The notes: generated by a model from the letters alone, not told the origin. A stretch of DNA of 64,000 nucleotides from DAIDKA01 sp035503515 (GCA_035503515.1 DATJTJ010000011.1:80882-144881), one strand, 5' to 3'. Numbered from the stretch's first letter, positions 1-7,627 are shown. A program made the numbers and translations.

Positions 1-1254
1 CCGGACTCCACTGCATCGGGGTCCGCACCCCGTTGCGGTCGCCGATGAAGACGTTGTCGCCCATCCCGATCTCGTCGCCGTAATAGAGGATGGGCGATCC
101 GGGCATCGACAGTAGCAGGCTGTTCATGAGCTTGATGCGGTCGTGGTCGTTCTCCATGAGGGGCGAAAGGCGGCGGCGGATACCCAGGTTGATGCGCGCC
201 CGCACGTCCGACGCATAGGTCGTGTACATGTAGTCGCGCTCCTTGCTGGTCACCATTTCGAGCGTCAGCTCGTCATGGTTGCGCAGGAAGATCGCCCACT
301 GGCAGTTGTCGGGAATGTCCGGCGTCTGCTGCATGATCTCGGTGATCGGGTAGCGGTCCTCCTGGGCGATGGACATGTAGATGCGGGGCATCAGCGGAAA
401 GTGGTAGGCCATCTGGCACTCGTCCCCGTCCCCGAAATACTCGCGGACATCCTCCGGCCACTGGTTCGCTTCGGCCAGCAGGAACCGGTTCCGGTAGTTC
501 GCATCGATGGCCGCGCGCATCTGCCGGATCACTTCGTGGGTCTCGCGCAGGTTCTCGTTGCTGGTGCCTTCGCGCTCGACGAGATAGGGAATGGCATCGA
601 GCCTGAAGCCATCCACGCCCATGTCGAGCCAGAAGCGCATGATGCGCAGCACCGCCTCGAGCACCTTCGGGTTGTCGAAATTCAGATCCGGCTGATGGCT
701 GAAGAAACGGTGCCAGTAGTAGGCCTTGGCCACGGGGTCCCAGGTCCAGTTCGAACTTTCGGCATCGACGAAGATGATGCGGGTGCCGAGATACTTCTGG
801 TCGGTGTCGCTCCAGACGTAGAACTCGCGCTCGGGCGAACCGGGCGGCGCCTTGCGTGCGGCCTGGAACCACGGATGCTGGTCGGACGTGTGGTTCACGA
901 TCAGTTCCGTCACCACCTTGAGTCCGAGACGGTGTGCCTCGACCATCATCACCCGGAAATCCTCGAGCGTTCCGTATTGGGGATGGATGTTGGTGTACTC
1001 GGCGATGTCGTAACCATCGTCCTTCAGGGGCGACGGGTAGAACGGCATCAGCCAGATGGTGTTGACCCCGAGGTCGCGGATATATCCGAGTTTCGAGGTC
1101 AGTCCGGGGAAATCCCCGATGCCGTCGTCATTGGAGTCGTAGAACGACTTGACGTTGAGCTGATAGATGACCGCGTCCTTGTACCAGAGCGGATCGTCGA
1201 CGACGAGCCCGGACGGCGCGGTGTTCTCCGGCGGTGGAACCTGAGTGTCGCTCA
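1..1254 (-). CDS. treS: Trehalose synthase / maltose glucosyltransferase, 3' end cut by window edge
   Basis: GH13 enzyme that interconverts trehalose and maltose and so feeds maltose to the GlgE pathway. The visible 418 residues cover the N-terminal catalytic barrel: YQLNVKSFYDSNDDGIGDF near the start, the nucleophile region GVDGFRLDAIPYL near residue 220, the acid/base LLAEANQWP, and the FLRNHDELTLEM motif, the usual TreS set. The ATG at 1254 lies 14 bases after the glgE stop. The C-terminus runs out of the window, so whether a maltokinase domain is fused to it, as in many proteobacteria, cannot be seen. The family call is strong; the reaction is known from the family. Confidence 0.93.
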
Positions 1255-1267
1255 TAGCGCCCGCAAA

Positions 1268-3268
1268 TCAGAGGAAGTAATCGAAATCGTGCTCACTGCG
1301 GACGCGGCGGCGGATCTTGAACACATGCGCCGGCATCCGGCGCGGGTCCAGCGCCACGTAGTTGCGCGAACCCTGCCACTGATAGCGCTGATCGCTCAGC
1401 AGATCGTGCACCTGGTACGGCTGATCCGCCGCAAGCCTGAGCTTGGCCAGATCGAGGAGCACCCAGCCCGACTGGGTATTGTGCGGATCCAGGTTGACGA
1501 CCGTAAGAATGATATCGCTGACATTGTCGTCGTGCTTGACGTAGGCGATCAGCTGATCGTTATCGACCCCGCAGAAGCTCAGCGTACGGTCATTCTGCAG
1601 CGCCGGATTGTCGCGCCGGATGCGGTTGATGCGCGCGATCAGCGGCCAGAGGCTGTCCGGACGCTCCAGATCGAAGTGGCGCAGCTGGTATTTCTCCGAA
1701 TCCAGGTATTCCTCGCTGCCGGATTCGCGCGGCCGGCTTTCCATGAGTTCGTACACCGGCCCGTAGATGCCGTAGTTGGCCGACAGGGTCGCCGCCAGGA
1801 TCAGCCGGGCGCAGAACGCACTGCGCAAACCCGACTGCAGCGTTTCGGGGAGGATGTCCGGGGTATTCGGCCAGACGTTCGGCCGGAAATAGTCCCGTCC
1901 CGGTCCATGGGACAGCTCGGTGAAATACTGTTCCAGTTCGGCCCGGGAGGTGCGCCAGGTGAAATAGGTATAGGACTGGGTGAACCCGAGCTTCGCCAGG
2001 CGGTGCATGACCTTGGGGCGGGTGAAGGCCTCCGCCAGGAACATGACATCCGGCTGCACCCGCTTGATTTCGCTGATGCTCCATTCCCAGAAGGCAAAGG
2101 CCTTGGTATGGGGATTGTCGACCCTGAAGATGCGCACTCCCTGCGCCACCCAGTACTCCATGACGCTCTTGAGTTCGCTCCACAGTCCGCGCCAGTCCGG
2201 GCTCTCGAAGTCGAAGGGGTAGATGTCCTGGTATTTCTTCGGCGGGTTCTCGGCATACTGGATGCTGCCATCGGGGCGATGCCTGAACCAGTCCGGATGG
2301 GCCTGCACGTAGGGATGGTCCGGGGCGCACTGGAAGGCGATGTCCAGCGCGATCTCGATGCCGCGCTCGCGCGCCGCCTTCAGCAGCGACCGGAAGTCCT
2401 CGAGCGTGCCGAGTTCGGCGAGAATGGACTTGTGTCCTCCTTCGGCCGAGCCGATCGCCCAGGGACTGCCCACGTCTTCGGGACGTGAGATCAGCGCGTT
2501 GTTGGCGCCCTTGCGGTTGACCCGGCCGATGGGATGGATGGGCGGCATGTACAGCACGTCGAACCCCATGCGGGCGATATAGGGCAGGCGCGACTGCACG
2601 TCGCGGAAGGTCCCGTGCGGCCCGCCTTCGGTCGCGGCCAGGCGCGGAAAGAGTTCATACCAGCTGCTGAACTGCGCCCGCTTGCGGTCGGCGATGAGCT
2701 CACGCGAGCGGCTGTCGGCGAAGCGTCGCGGCGTATAGCGCTTTACCAGGGCCGAACGGGCCGGATCCAGGCCGATGCCGCGCATCGCGGCCGCATCCGC
2801 ATGCCCGCTGTCATCGGCCGCCGTATCGCGCAGATGCCTGGCCCAGCCGGTCAGGTTGATCGCATCGTCCCCGGCCGCGTGCGCCGCGGCCGCCTCGATC
2901 ATTTCGGCGCCGGCCTGCAGGGCGCTGCGGATGTCGGCAACGTCCGTGCGTCGTTCCAGTTCCTGACGCCAGGACTCGAAATGATCGACCCAGGCGGTCA
3001 CCGAATAGCGGTAGCGGCCCGGGGCGGGCGGGGTGAACTCGGCGGTCCACACATCATTCCCCTGCGCCGCCATTTCCACTTCATAGACCTCGGTCCCGGT
3101 GACGGCCTGCCAGCGCAGCACGACGCCGAGCTTGTCATGGCCGTCGGTGAAGCAGTGCGCCTCGATCTGCACTGGTTCCCCCGCGATGCGCTTGACGGCG
3201 AACCGCCCGCCATCCACTTCGGGCAGCAGTGCATCCACCACTGCGCGGCAGCGCCCTTCCTCAACCAT
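1268..3268 (-). CDS. glgE: Alpha-1,4-glucan:maltose-1-phosphate maltosyltransferase
   Basis: Transfers maltose from maltose 1-phosphate to a growing alpha-1,4-glucan (GH13_3). The 666-residue protein has the GlgE N-terminal beta-sandwich, then LPYIARMGFDVLYMPPIHPIG, the nucleophile in FRVDNPHTKAF (Asp near residue 383) and the acid/base in MFLAEAFTRP (Glu near 412). The short substitution DNPHTK for the usual GH13 sequence after the nucleophile is typical of GlgE. Its ATG overlaps the glgB stop by 8 bases, and treS follows within 14 bases, so the three genes look like one transcript. Length is normal for the family. Confidence 0.95.
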   Translation of the reverse strand: MVEEGRCRAVVDALLPEVDGGRFAVKRIAGEPVQIEAHCFTDGHDKLGVVLRWQAVTGTEVYEVEMAAQGNDVWTAEFTPPAPGRYRYSVTAWVDHFESWRQELERRTDVADIRSALQAGAEMIEAAAAHAAGDDAINLTGWARHLRDTAADDSGHADAAAMRGIGLDPARSALVKRYTPRRFADSRSRELIADRKRAQFSSWYELFPRLAATEGGPHGTFRDVQSRLPYIARMGFDVLYMPPIHPIGRVNRKGANNALISRPEDVGSPWAIGSAEGGHKSILAELGTLEDFRSLLKAARERGIEIALDIAFQCAPDHPYVQAHPDWFRHRPDGSIQYAENPPKKYQDIYPFDFESPDWRGLWSELKSVMEYWVAQGVRIFRVDNPHTKAFAFWEWSISEIKRVQPDVMFLAEAFTRPKVMHRLAKLGFTQSYTYFTWRTSRAELEQYFTELSHGPGRDYFRPNVWPNTPDILPETLQSGLRSAFCARLILAATLSANYGIYGPVYELMESRPRESGSEEYLDSEKYQLRHFDLERPDSLWPLIARINRIRRDNPALQNDRTLSFCGVDNDQLIAYVKHDDNVSDIILTVVNLDPHNTQSGWVLLDLAKLRLAADQPYQVHDLLSDQRYQWQGSRNYVALDPRRMPAHVFKIRRRVRSEHDFDYFL

Positions 3269-5135
3269 GACCGTCCCACCGCAGGTAGAGGGTGCCCAGA
3301 GGTGGCACGCTCAGCGTCAGGGCATCCAGACGACCATGGGCGCCCACGGGCGCCGATTCGACGCAGCCGAGATTGCCCCAGCCGGACCCGCCGTACTCGC
3401 GGGCGTCGCTGTTGAGGATCTCCCGCCAGATCCCCCGCTGCGGCACCCCCACCAGGAAATTGCGGCGTGGGACGGGGGTGAAGTTGGTGATGACCAGCAC
3501 CATGGGACCCGCCTTGCTCTTGCGCACGAACGCCGTGACGCTGACCTCGGCCATGTTGGCGTCGATCCATTCGAAGCCTTCGCCGGTGAAGTCGATTTCG
3601 TGCAGCGCCGGCTCGTGACGATAGACGCGGTTGAGATCCCTGATCCAGCGACGCACCCCTGCGTGCTCGGGCCGCTCGGTGACCCACCATTCCAGTTCCC
3701 CATCGTGGGTCCATTCGCGCCGCTGCGCGAATTCCCCGCCCATGAACAGCAGCTTCTTGCCGGGATGTCCCCACATGTAGCCGTACAGTGCCCGCAGATT
3801 GGCGAACTTCTGCCAGTCGTCGCCGGGCATCTTGCCGATCAGCGAGCCCTTGCCGTAGACGACTTCGTCGTGGGACAGCGGCAGCACGAAATTCTCGTTG
3901 AACGCATAGATCATCGAAAAGGTGAGCTGGCCATGGTGGTGGCGGCGGAACACCGGATCCTGCTGCAGGTAGGCGAGCGTGTCGTGCATCCAGCCCATGT
4001 TCCATTTGAGCCCGAATCCGAGCCCGCCCATGCTGGTCGGCCGGGACACCATCGGCCACGCCGTGGACTCCTCGGCGATGGTGGTCGCATCGGGATGCTC
4101 CCGGTACACCGCCTCGTTCAATGTCCGCAGGAACTGGATGGCCTCGAGGTTCTCGCGCCCGCCGTAGCGGTTCGGAATCCAGCCGCCGCTCTGGCGCGCG
4201 TAGTCCAGGTACAGCATCGAGGCGACGGCATCGACCCGGATGCCATCGATGTGGTAGCGGTCGAACCAGAACAGCGCCGAGGAAATGAGGAAACTGCGTA
4301 CCTCGTTGCGGCCATAGTTGAAGATGGCCGAGTTCCACTCCGGATGAAACCCCTGACGGGGATCGGCGTGCTCGTAGAGGTAGGTGCCATCGAAGCCTGC
4401 GAGGCCGTGACCGTCGGTGGGAAAGTGGGACGGCACCCAGTCGAGGATGACGCCGATGCCCTGCCGGTGCAGGTAATCGACGAAGTACATGAGATCCTGG
4501 GGCGTCCCGTAGCGGGCAGTCGGCGCGAAGTAGCCCGTGGTCTGGTAGCCCCAGGATCCATAGAAGGGATGCTCGGTGATGGGCATGAGCTCGACGTGGG
4601 TGAACTCGAGATGGTTCAGGTATTCACCCAGGGCGTGCGCCAGTTCGCGGTAGTTGAGGAAGGCGCCGTCCTTGCGGCGCCAGGAACCCAGGTGCGCCTC
4701 GTAGATGGACATGGGCGCCGCAAGGCCGTTGCGCGCGGCCCGCGTGCTCATCCACTGCCCGTCCTGCCACTCGTACTCCAGGCCCCAGACGCGCGAGGCC
4801 GTCGCCGGCGGCAGCTCCGCGCAGAAGCCGACCGGGTCGGCCTTTTCCAGGACCCGTCCATCGTGGGCCACGATGCGGTATTTGTAGGGCTGCCCGTGGC
4901 GGGCGGCTGCCACTACGCCTTCCCAGATGCCCGACCCATCGGTGCGCGGTGCGAGCGGATGGGCAGCGCCGTTCCAGCCGTTCCAGTCGCCGATGACCGA
5001 AACGGAGGCTGCATTGGGCGCCCAGACAGCGAATTCCGCCCCGGCCGCGTCGCCCAGGAAGTGACAGCCGAGCAGGCGGTCCACGTGCGCATGGGTCCCT
5101 TCCCGGAACAAATAGACGTCTTGTGCGTTCGGCAT
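3261..5135 (-). CDS. glgB: 1,4-alpha-glucan branching enzyme
   Basis: Makes alpha-1,6 branches in the glucan that GlgE elongates. It has an N-terminal CBM48-like domain (FAVWAPNAASVSVIGDWNGW), then the GH13 barrel with THVELMPITEHPF, the nucleophile in DGIRVDAVASMLYLDY (Asp near residue 302) and the acid in TIAEESTAWP (Glu near 355), and a C-terminal beta domain. The ATG at 5135 is chosen because the protein then begins MPNAQDVYLF as expected; the frame stays open 16 codons further upstream. It is first in the glgB-glgE-treS operon. At about 624 residues it is somewhat shorter than the E. coli enzyme, as is common outside enterobacteria. Confidence 0.95.
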   Translation of the reverse strand: MPNAQDVYLFREGTHAHVDRLLGCHFLGDAAGAEFAVWAPNAASVSVIGDWNGWNGAAHPLAPRTDGSGIWEGVVAAARHGQPYKYRIVAHDGRVLEKADPVGFCAELPPATASRVWGLEYEWQDGQWMSTRAARNGLAAPMSIYEAHLGSWRRKDGAFLNYRELAHALGEYLNHLEFTHVELMPITEHPFYGSWGYQTTGYFAPTARYGTPQDLMYFVDYLHRQGIGVILDWVPSHFPTDGHGLAGFDGTYLYEHADPRQGFHPEWNSAIFNYGRNEVRSFLISSALFWFDRYHIDGIRVDAVASMLYLDYARQSGGWIPNRYGGRENLEAIQFLRTLNEAVYREHPDATTIAEESTAWPMVSRPTSMGGLGFGLKWNMGWMHDTLAYLQQDPVFRRHHHGQLTFSMIYAFNENFVLPLSHDEVVYGKGSLIGKMPGDDWQKFANLRALYGYMWGHPGKKLLFMGGEFAQRREWTHDGELEWWVTERPEHAGVRRWIRDLNRVYRHEPALHEIDFTGEGFEWIDANMAEVSVTAFVRKSKAGPMVLVITNFTPVPRRNFLVGVPQRGIWREILNSDAREYGGSGWGNLGCVESAPVGAHGRLDALTLSVPPLGTLYLRWDGHG

Positions 5136-5252
5136 TGCCGCGTACGCTACACCTCGCCTTACCGCGCAGCAGCCCGAATGCATGTAGGAGTCGACTGGCT
5201 GATGGGCAGGGTGAAAAGTTTCAGTGCGCAGGGCTGTCCGCGTCGCGATGTG

Positions 5253-5600
5253 TCAGCTGCCCGCTCTCCCGGCGGCTGGTGCTGTCAGGAACTTGTCCAG
5301 GTCCGCGTTGGTGACGGTGCAGTCCTCCCCGAAGAGTTCGGCGGCCCCGCCGATGTAGGCCTCGGGTTGCTGCAGCACCAGCAGGTTGAGATAGGCAGAA
5401 GTTTCTTGAGGCATCCTGGAATCGAACGGTTGTATTCGGGTATCACGAACAGGACGCCCCCGCAGCCGCGCAGCTCATTGCGGAAGCGCTCCCGGCTATG
5501 CGGCGGCCGCTCGTCCAGGTCGGAGGGCACTGATTCAAATTGTGACCCGCAGCGCAGTTCCGGATGTGCGACCTGACCTACGGTGCGCCGCGTAATGCTC
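5253..5600 (-). pseudogene. Remnant of an NADPH-dependent FMN reductase
   Basis: Two conserved pieces of a flavodoxin-fold FMN reductase are present but do not form one gene. The first piece includes ERFRNELRGCGGVLFVIPEYNRSIPG written in one frame (positions about 5420-5500). Right after it the frame shifts, and the second piece, PEAYIGGAAELFGEDC and LDKFL, follows in another frame up to a stop at 5253. The middle of the protein (the SRP/GASPG region of the family) and about the first 30 residues, including the FMN-binding SLR segment, are missing. So there is a 5' loss, an internal deletion and a frameshift. It lies between glgB and the accessory segment and is unlikely to make a working protein. 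Confidence 0.8.
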
Positions 5601-5622
5601 ACGTTGCACTCCCGAGCCGTAT

Positions 5623-5874
5623 ATGCCTGACAGCGAAACGACTGTGGTCTTCAAGATCCTGAGGGTGCTGGCCCGGCAGAGTGACGCCAACCACCCGCTC
5701 TCGCTCGAACAGATCGCGGGCGCCACCCATATGAAAGGCGCGCAGGCGCTGCGGTATCTCGCGCTGCTGAAGCGCTGGGGTGTGGTTCGCGCTGATTCGC
5801 GCATGGCCCAGGGAGTGGGCTACCGCCTGACCCGCTACGGCCAGCACCGCGCCGCGGTGGCCGCCGCGCATTGA
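5623..5874 (+). CDS. Small winged-helix DNA-binding protein, unknown target
   Basis: An 83-residue protein that consists almost only of an IclR/MarR-like winged helix: ILRVLARQSDANHPLSLEQIAGATHM, a recognition-helix region QALRYLALLKRWGVVR, and a wing ending GVGYRLTRYGQ. No effector domain is present. It could be a small repressor or a stand-alone HTH of an old mobile segment. It is divergent from the FMN reductase remnant (20 bases apart), which may once have been its target, and ends 23 bases before the tRNA-Cys-derived direct repeat. Start is ATG at 5623. Function is not known; the fold call is moderately sure. Confidence 0.65.
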   Translation: MPDSETTVVFKILRVLARQSDANHPLSLEQIAGATHMKGAQALRYLALLKRWGVVRADSRMAQGVGYRLTRYGQHRAAVAAAH

Positions 5875-5897
5875 GGAGCCTTCGGCGATCGGACTCT

Positions 5898-5916
5898 GAG
5901 GCTAGGGTCGGAATCG
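5898..5916 (-). repeat. Distal copy of the tRNA-Cys 3' end (putative att site)
   Basis: GAGGCTAGGGTCGGAATCG here is identical, in the same orientation, to 6799-6817, which is the T-loop to acceptor end of tRNA-Cys. The bases on both sides differ. A displaced tRNA 3' end some 900 bases from the intact gene is the usual trace left by an integrase-driven element. No integrase gene remains between the copies. Confidence 0.75.
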
Positions 5917-5975
5917 CATGATCCCCTTAGCGCATTGATTTCACAGCCCCAGATTCGCCTCCCCTCAAACCGCAT

Positions 5976-6004
5976 TTGATACGGGTACCCATATTAGGTA
6001 GTAT
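5976..6004 (+). promoter_or_regulatory. Promoter of vapBC
   Basis: TTGATA at 5976-5981 and TAGTAT at 5999-6004, 17 bases apart, form a good sigma70-type promoter. The expected start of transcription is close to 6011, only a few bases before the vapB ATG at 6015, and no Shine-Dalgarno sequence is seen, so the mRNA may be nearly leaderless. Prediction from sequence only. Confidence 0.55.
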
Positions 6005-6016
6005 TGCTACCAATAT
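5991..6016. promoter_or_regulatory. Palindrome over the vapBC promoter and start, probable VapB operator
   Basis: GGTAG (5997-6001), spacer TATTG, CTACC (6007-6011) is a perfect inverted repeat. It extends outward as ATATT (5991-5995) and AATAT (6012-6016), with one unpaired A. It covers the -10 element and the vapB ATG. VapB-type antitoxins usually bind such palindromes to repress their own operon, which is the likely role. Confidence 0.6.
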
Positions 6017-6260
6017 GAAGACGACTTTGGATATCGCTGACCCTCTCCTGAAGGAGGCAAAACTCGCTGCGCGAACTGAGGGCACGACTGTGCGTGCACT
6101 CGTGGAACGCGGCTTGCGCCTCGTGCTCTCGCAACGGCGACTGACGCGCAGCTTCGAGCTTCAGAACGCTTCCGTGGGAGGCAATGGACTTCATCCGAGC
6201 GCCACCGGGCGCTCTTGGGACGACCTACGCGATCGCAGTTATGAGGGTCGCGGAGGTTGA
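6015..6260 (+). CDS. vapB: VapB-type antitoxin
   Basis: An 81-residue antitoxin that should bind and neutralise the PIN toxin encoded next to it and repress the operon. It begins MKTTLDIADPLLKEAKLAARTEG, a ribbon-helix-helix type N-terminus, followed by TTVRALVERGLRLVL, and ends in a polar, likely disordered tail (GRSWDDLRDRSYEGRGG) of the kind that wraps around VapC. Its TGA overlaps the vapC TTG start. The ATG at 6015 is preferred: an in-frame TTG at 5976 falls on the -35 element. The gene is visibly less GC-rich than its neighbours, in keeping with transfer. Confidence 0.85.
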   Translation: MKTTLDIADPLLKEAKLAARTEGTTVRALVERGLRLVLSQRRLTRSFELQNASVGGNGLHPSATGRSWDDLRDRSYEGRGG

Positions 6261-6694
6261 TCGCAGTCGATACAAACATACTGGTCTACGCACATCGACG
6301 CGACAGTGAATGGCATGAGCCTGCATTCAGTTGCCTGCGTACTCTGGCCGAAGGTTCGGCAGCTTGGGGTCTGCCCTGGCCCTGCCTCCACGAGTTCTAT
6401 TCGATCGTCACCCACGAACGAATCTATTCCCCGCCGTCGACATCTGAACAAGCACTGAAGCAGATTGCCGCTTGGCTCGAATCTCCAAGCGTTGTGCCGC
6501 TTTCAGAGGCAGAGGGGTATTGGGAGGTCCTCGCGGGGCTCGTACGCAAGTCGAAGATCTCAGGTCCCCGAGTTCACGATGCTCGCATCGCAGCGCTGTG
6601 CATCCATCACGGCGTCCGCGAATTACTCAGCGCCGATCGAGACTTCTCACGATTCGGCGAGCTGCGGACACGGAATCCACTTCTCGCGCCGTAG
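6257..6694 (+). CDS. vapC: VapC-type PIN-domain ribonuclease toxin
   Basis: A 145-residue PIN-domain toxin; family members cleave RNA, often tRNA or rRNA. The expected acidic residues are present: Asp5 in AVDTNILVYA, Glu in CLHEFYSIV, Asp in RVHDARIAALC, and Asp in LLSADRDFSRF. Translation starts at a TTG that overlaps the vapB stop (TTGA), which couples the pair. The closest family type is the PIN group annotated as 'type II toxin-antitoxin system VapC' with YAHRRDSEWH after the first motif. It lies between two copies of the tRNA-Cys end, so it may stabilise a small integrated segment. Confidence 0.87.
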   Translation: MIAVDTNILVYAHRRDSEWHEPAFSCLRTLAEGSAAWGLPWPCLHEFYSIVTHERIYSPPSTSEQALKQIAAWLESPSVVPLSEAEGYWEVLAGLVRKSKISGPRVHDARIAALCIHHGVRELLSADRDFSRFGELRTRNPLLAP

Positions 6695-6750
6695 AGGAAG
6701 AATGACCCCCGTATCACAGTCGGCGAGGCAGAGCATGCCCAGGACCAATG

Positions 6751-6766
6751 GCCTTTGATGAAAGGC
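6751..6766. other. Short hairpin 3' of tRNA-Cys and vapC
   Basis: GCCTTT, loop GATG, AAAGGC makes a perfect 6-bp stem-loop in the gap between vapC and tRNA-Cys. No run of T follows on either strand, so it is at best a weak terminator or processing signal for the tRNA transcript or for vapBC. Confidence 0.3.
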
Positions 6767-6796
6767 GGACATGCCAGAACGCACAAGAGCGCAGGT

Positions 6797-6870
6797 TGGA
6801 GGCTAGGGTCGGAATCGAACCGGCGTAGACGGCTTTGCAGGCCGCTGCATGACCACTCTGCCACCTAGCC
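6797..6870 (-). tRNA. tRNA-Cys (GCA)
   Basis: A full cloverleaf can be drawn. The acceptor GGCTAGG pairs with CCTAGCC, the anticodon loop CTGCAAA carries GCA, the T-loop is TTCGATT, and the 3' CCA is encoded after a T discriminator. It matches the E. coli cysT pattern. One oddity is a C-A mismatch at the second pair of the T-stem (GCCGG against CCGAC). It follows tRNA-Gly by 20 bases, and its 3' end is duplicated at 5898-5916. Confidence 0.93.
6799..6817 (-). repeat. tRNA-Cys-proximal copy of the 19-bp direct repeat (putative att site)
   Basis: This 19-bp stretch of the tRNA-Cys 3' half is repeated exactly at 5898-5916. It marks the tRNA side of the roughly 0.9-kb accessory segment with vapBC. 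Confidence 0.75.
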
Positions 6871-6890
6871 AGTGTGACGCGATTGAGAGC

Positions 6891-6966
6891 TGGAGCGGGA
6901 AACGAGGCTCGAACTCGCGACCTCAACCTTGGCAAGGTTGCGCTCTACCAACTGAGCTATTCCCGC
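6891..6966 (-). tRNA. tRNA-Gly (GCC)
   Basis: Cloverleaf: acceptor GCGGGAA/TTCCCGC, D-arm AGCTCAGTTGGTAGAGC, anticodon loop TTGCCAA with GCC, T-loop TTCGAGC, and encoded CCA. It lies 58 bases after pgsA and 20 before tRNA-Cys, the same order as glyW-cysT behind pgsA in E. coli, and is probably cotranscribed with pgsA. Confidence 0.95.
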
Positions 6967-7024
6967 CTCTCAAGTGCGGAGGCGAATTGTAGGGGGTGGG
7001 GCCGTGATGTCAAGGTAAAGGCAC

Positions 7025-7627
7025 TCAGCTGCGTAAATCAGGCCACGCGGCGCGCATGTACGAGACCATCGACACCAGCGTCAGCACCGCGGCCAGCACC
7101 GTCAGACCCACGCCCAGCAGGTAGATATCCACACCCCAGAGCGGGCTGCGGTAGAACATCATCGACAGGCCCACGATCTGGAAGATGGTCTTGTACTTGC
7201 CGAGGATGGAGACCGCCACCTTGCGCCGCTGCCCCAGTTCGGCCATCCACTCACGCAAGGCCGAAATGGCGATTTCGCGGCCGATGATGACGATGGCCAT
7301 GAGCACTACCAGCGGCCGCGGATCCCGCGAGACCAGCAGCACCAGCGCCGTGGCGACGATGAGCTTGTCGGCCACCGGGTCCAGGAAGGCGCCGAGCCGG
7401 GTGATCTGACCGAGCTTGCGCGCGAGGTAGCCATCGAGGGTATCGGTGATGCCCGCTGCGGCGAAAACCACGCAGGCGGCCGCATTGTGCCAGTGGTACG
7501 GCAGGTAGAAGGTCACGATGACCAGCGGGATTGCCGCAATCCGGACCCAGGTCAGGATGTTGGGCACGGTCCAGGGGGTCTGGCGGACCCCCTGGTGTTC
7601 AGTGTTGATGCCCACGGGCTCGGACAC
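7025..7627 (-). CDS. pgsA: CDP-diacylglycerol--glycerol-3-phosphate 3-phosphatidyltransferase
   Basis: Makes phosphatidylglycerol phosphate at the inner membrane, the committed step to phosphatidylglycerol and cardiolipin. The CDP-alcohol phosphotransferase motif is complete at residues 62-87 (DTLDGYLARKLGQ, then GAFLDPVADK), within a protein with several hydrophobic helices. The N-terminus WTVPNILTWVRIAAIPLV is typical. At 200 residues it is slightly longer than E. coli PgsA because of an N-terminal extension of about 17 residues. The start is GTG at 7627. It follows uvrC by 50 bases and precedes two tRNA genes, a conserved gammaproteobacterial order. Confidence 0.96.
   Translation of the reverse strand: MSEPVGINTEHQGVRQTPWTVPNILTWVRIAAIPLVIVTFYLPYHWHNAAACVVFAAAGITDTLDGYLARKLGQITRLGAFLDPVADKLIVATALVLLVSRDPRPLVVLMAIVIIGREIAISALREWMAELGQRRKVAVSILGKYKTIFQIVGLSMMFYRSPLWGVDIYLLGVGLTVLAAVLTLVSMVSYMRAAWPDLRS

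Noticed and set aside
143..2488. Long plus-strand open frame antisense to treS/glgE
   Set aside because: It has no recognisable motif, and treS and glgE with full catalytic motifs occupy the other strand. In GC-rich DNA such antisense frames stay open by codon bias.
3099..5576. Long plus-strand open frame opposite glgB
   Set aside because: A shadow of glgB: low-information, His/Arg/Val-rich translation, no domain.
5984..5989. GGTACC palindrome near vapB
   Set aside because: A 6-base palindrome alone is expected by chance; the longer repeat at 5991-6016 is the meaningful one.
6607..6935. Minus-strand open frames running through the tRNA genes
   Set aside because: They cross tRNA-Cys and part of tRNA-Gly and have no coding character.
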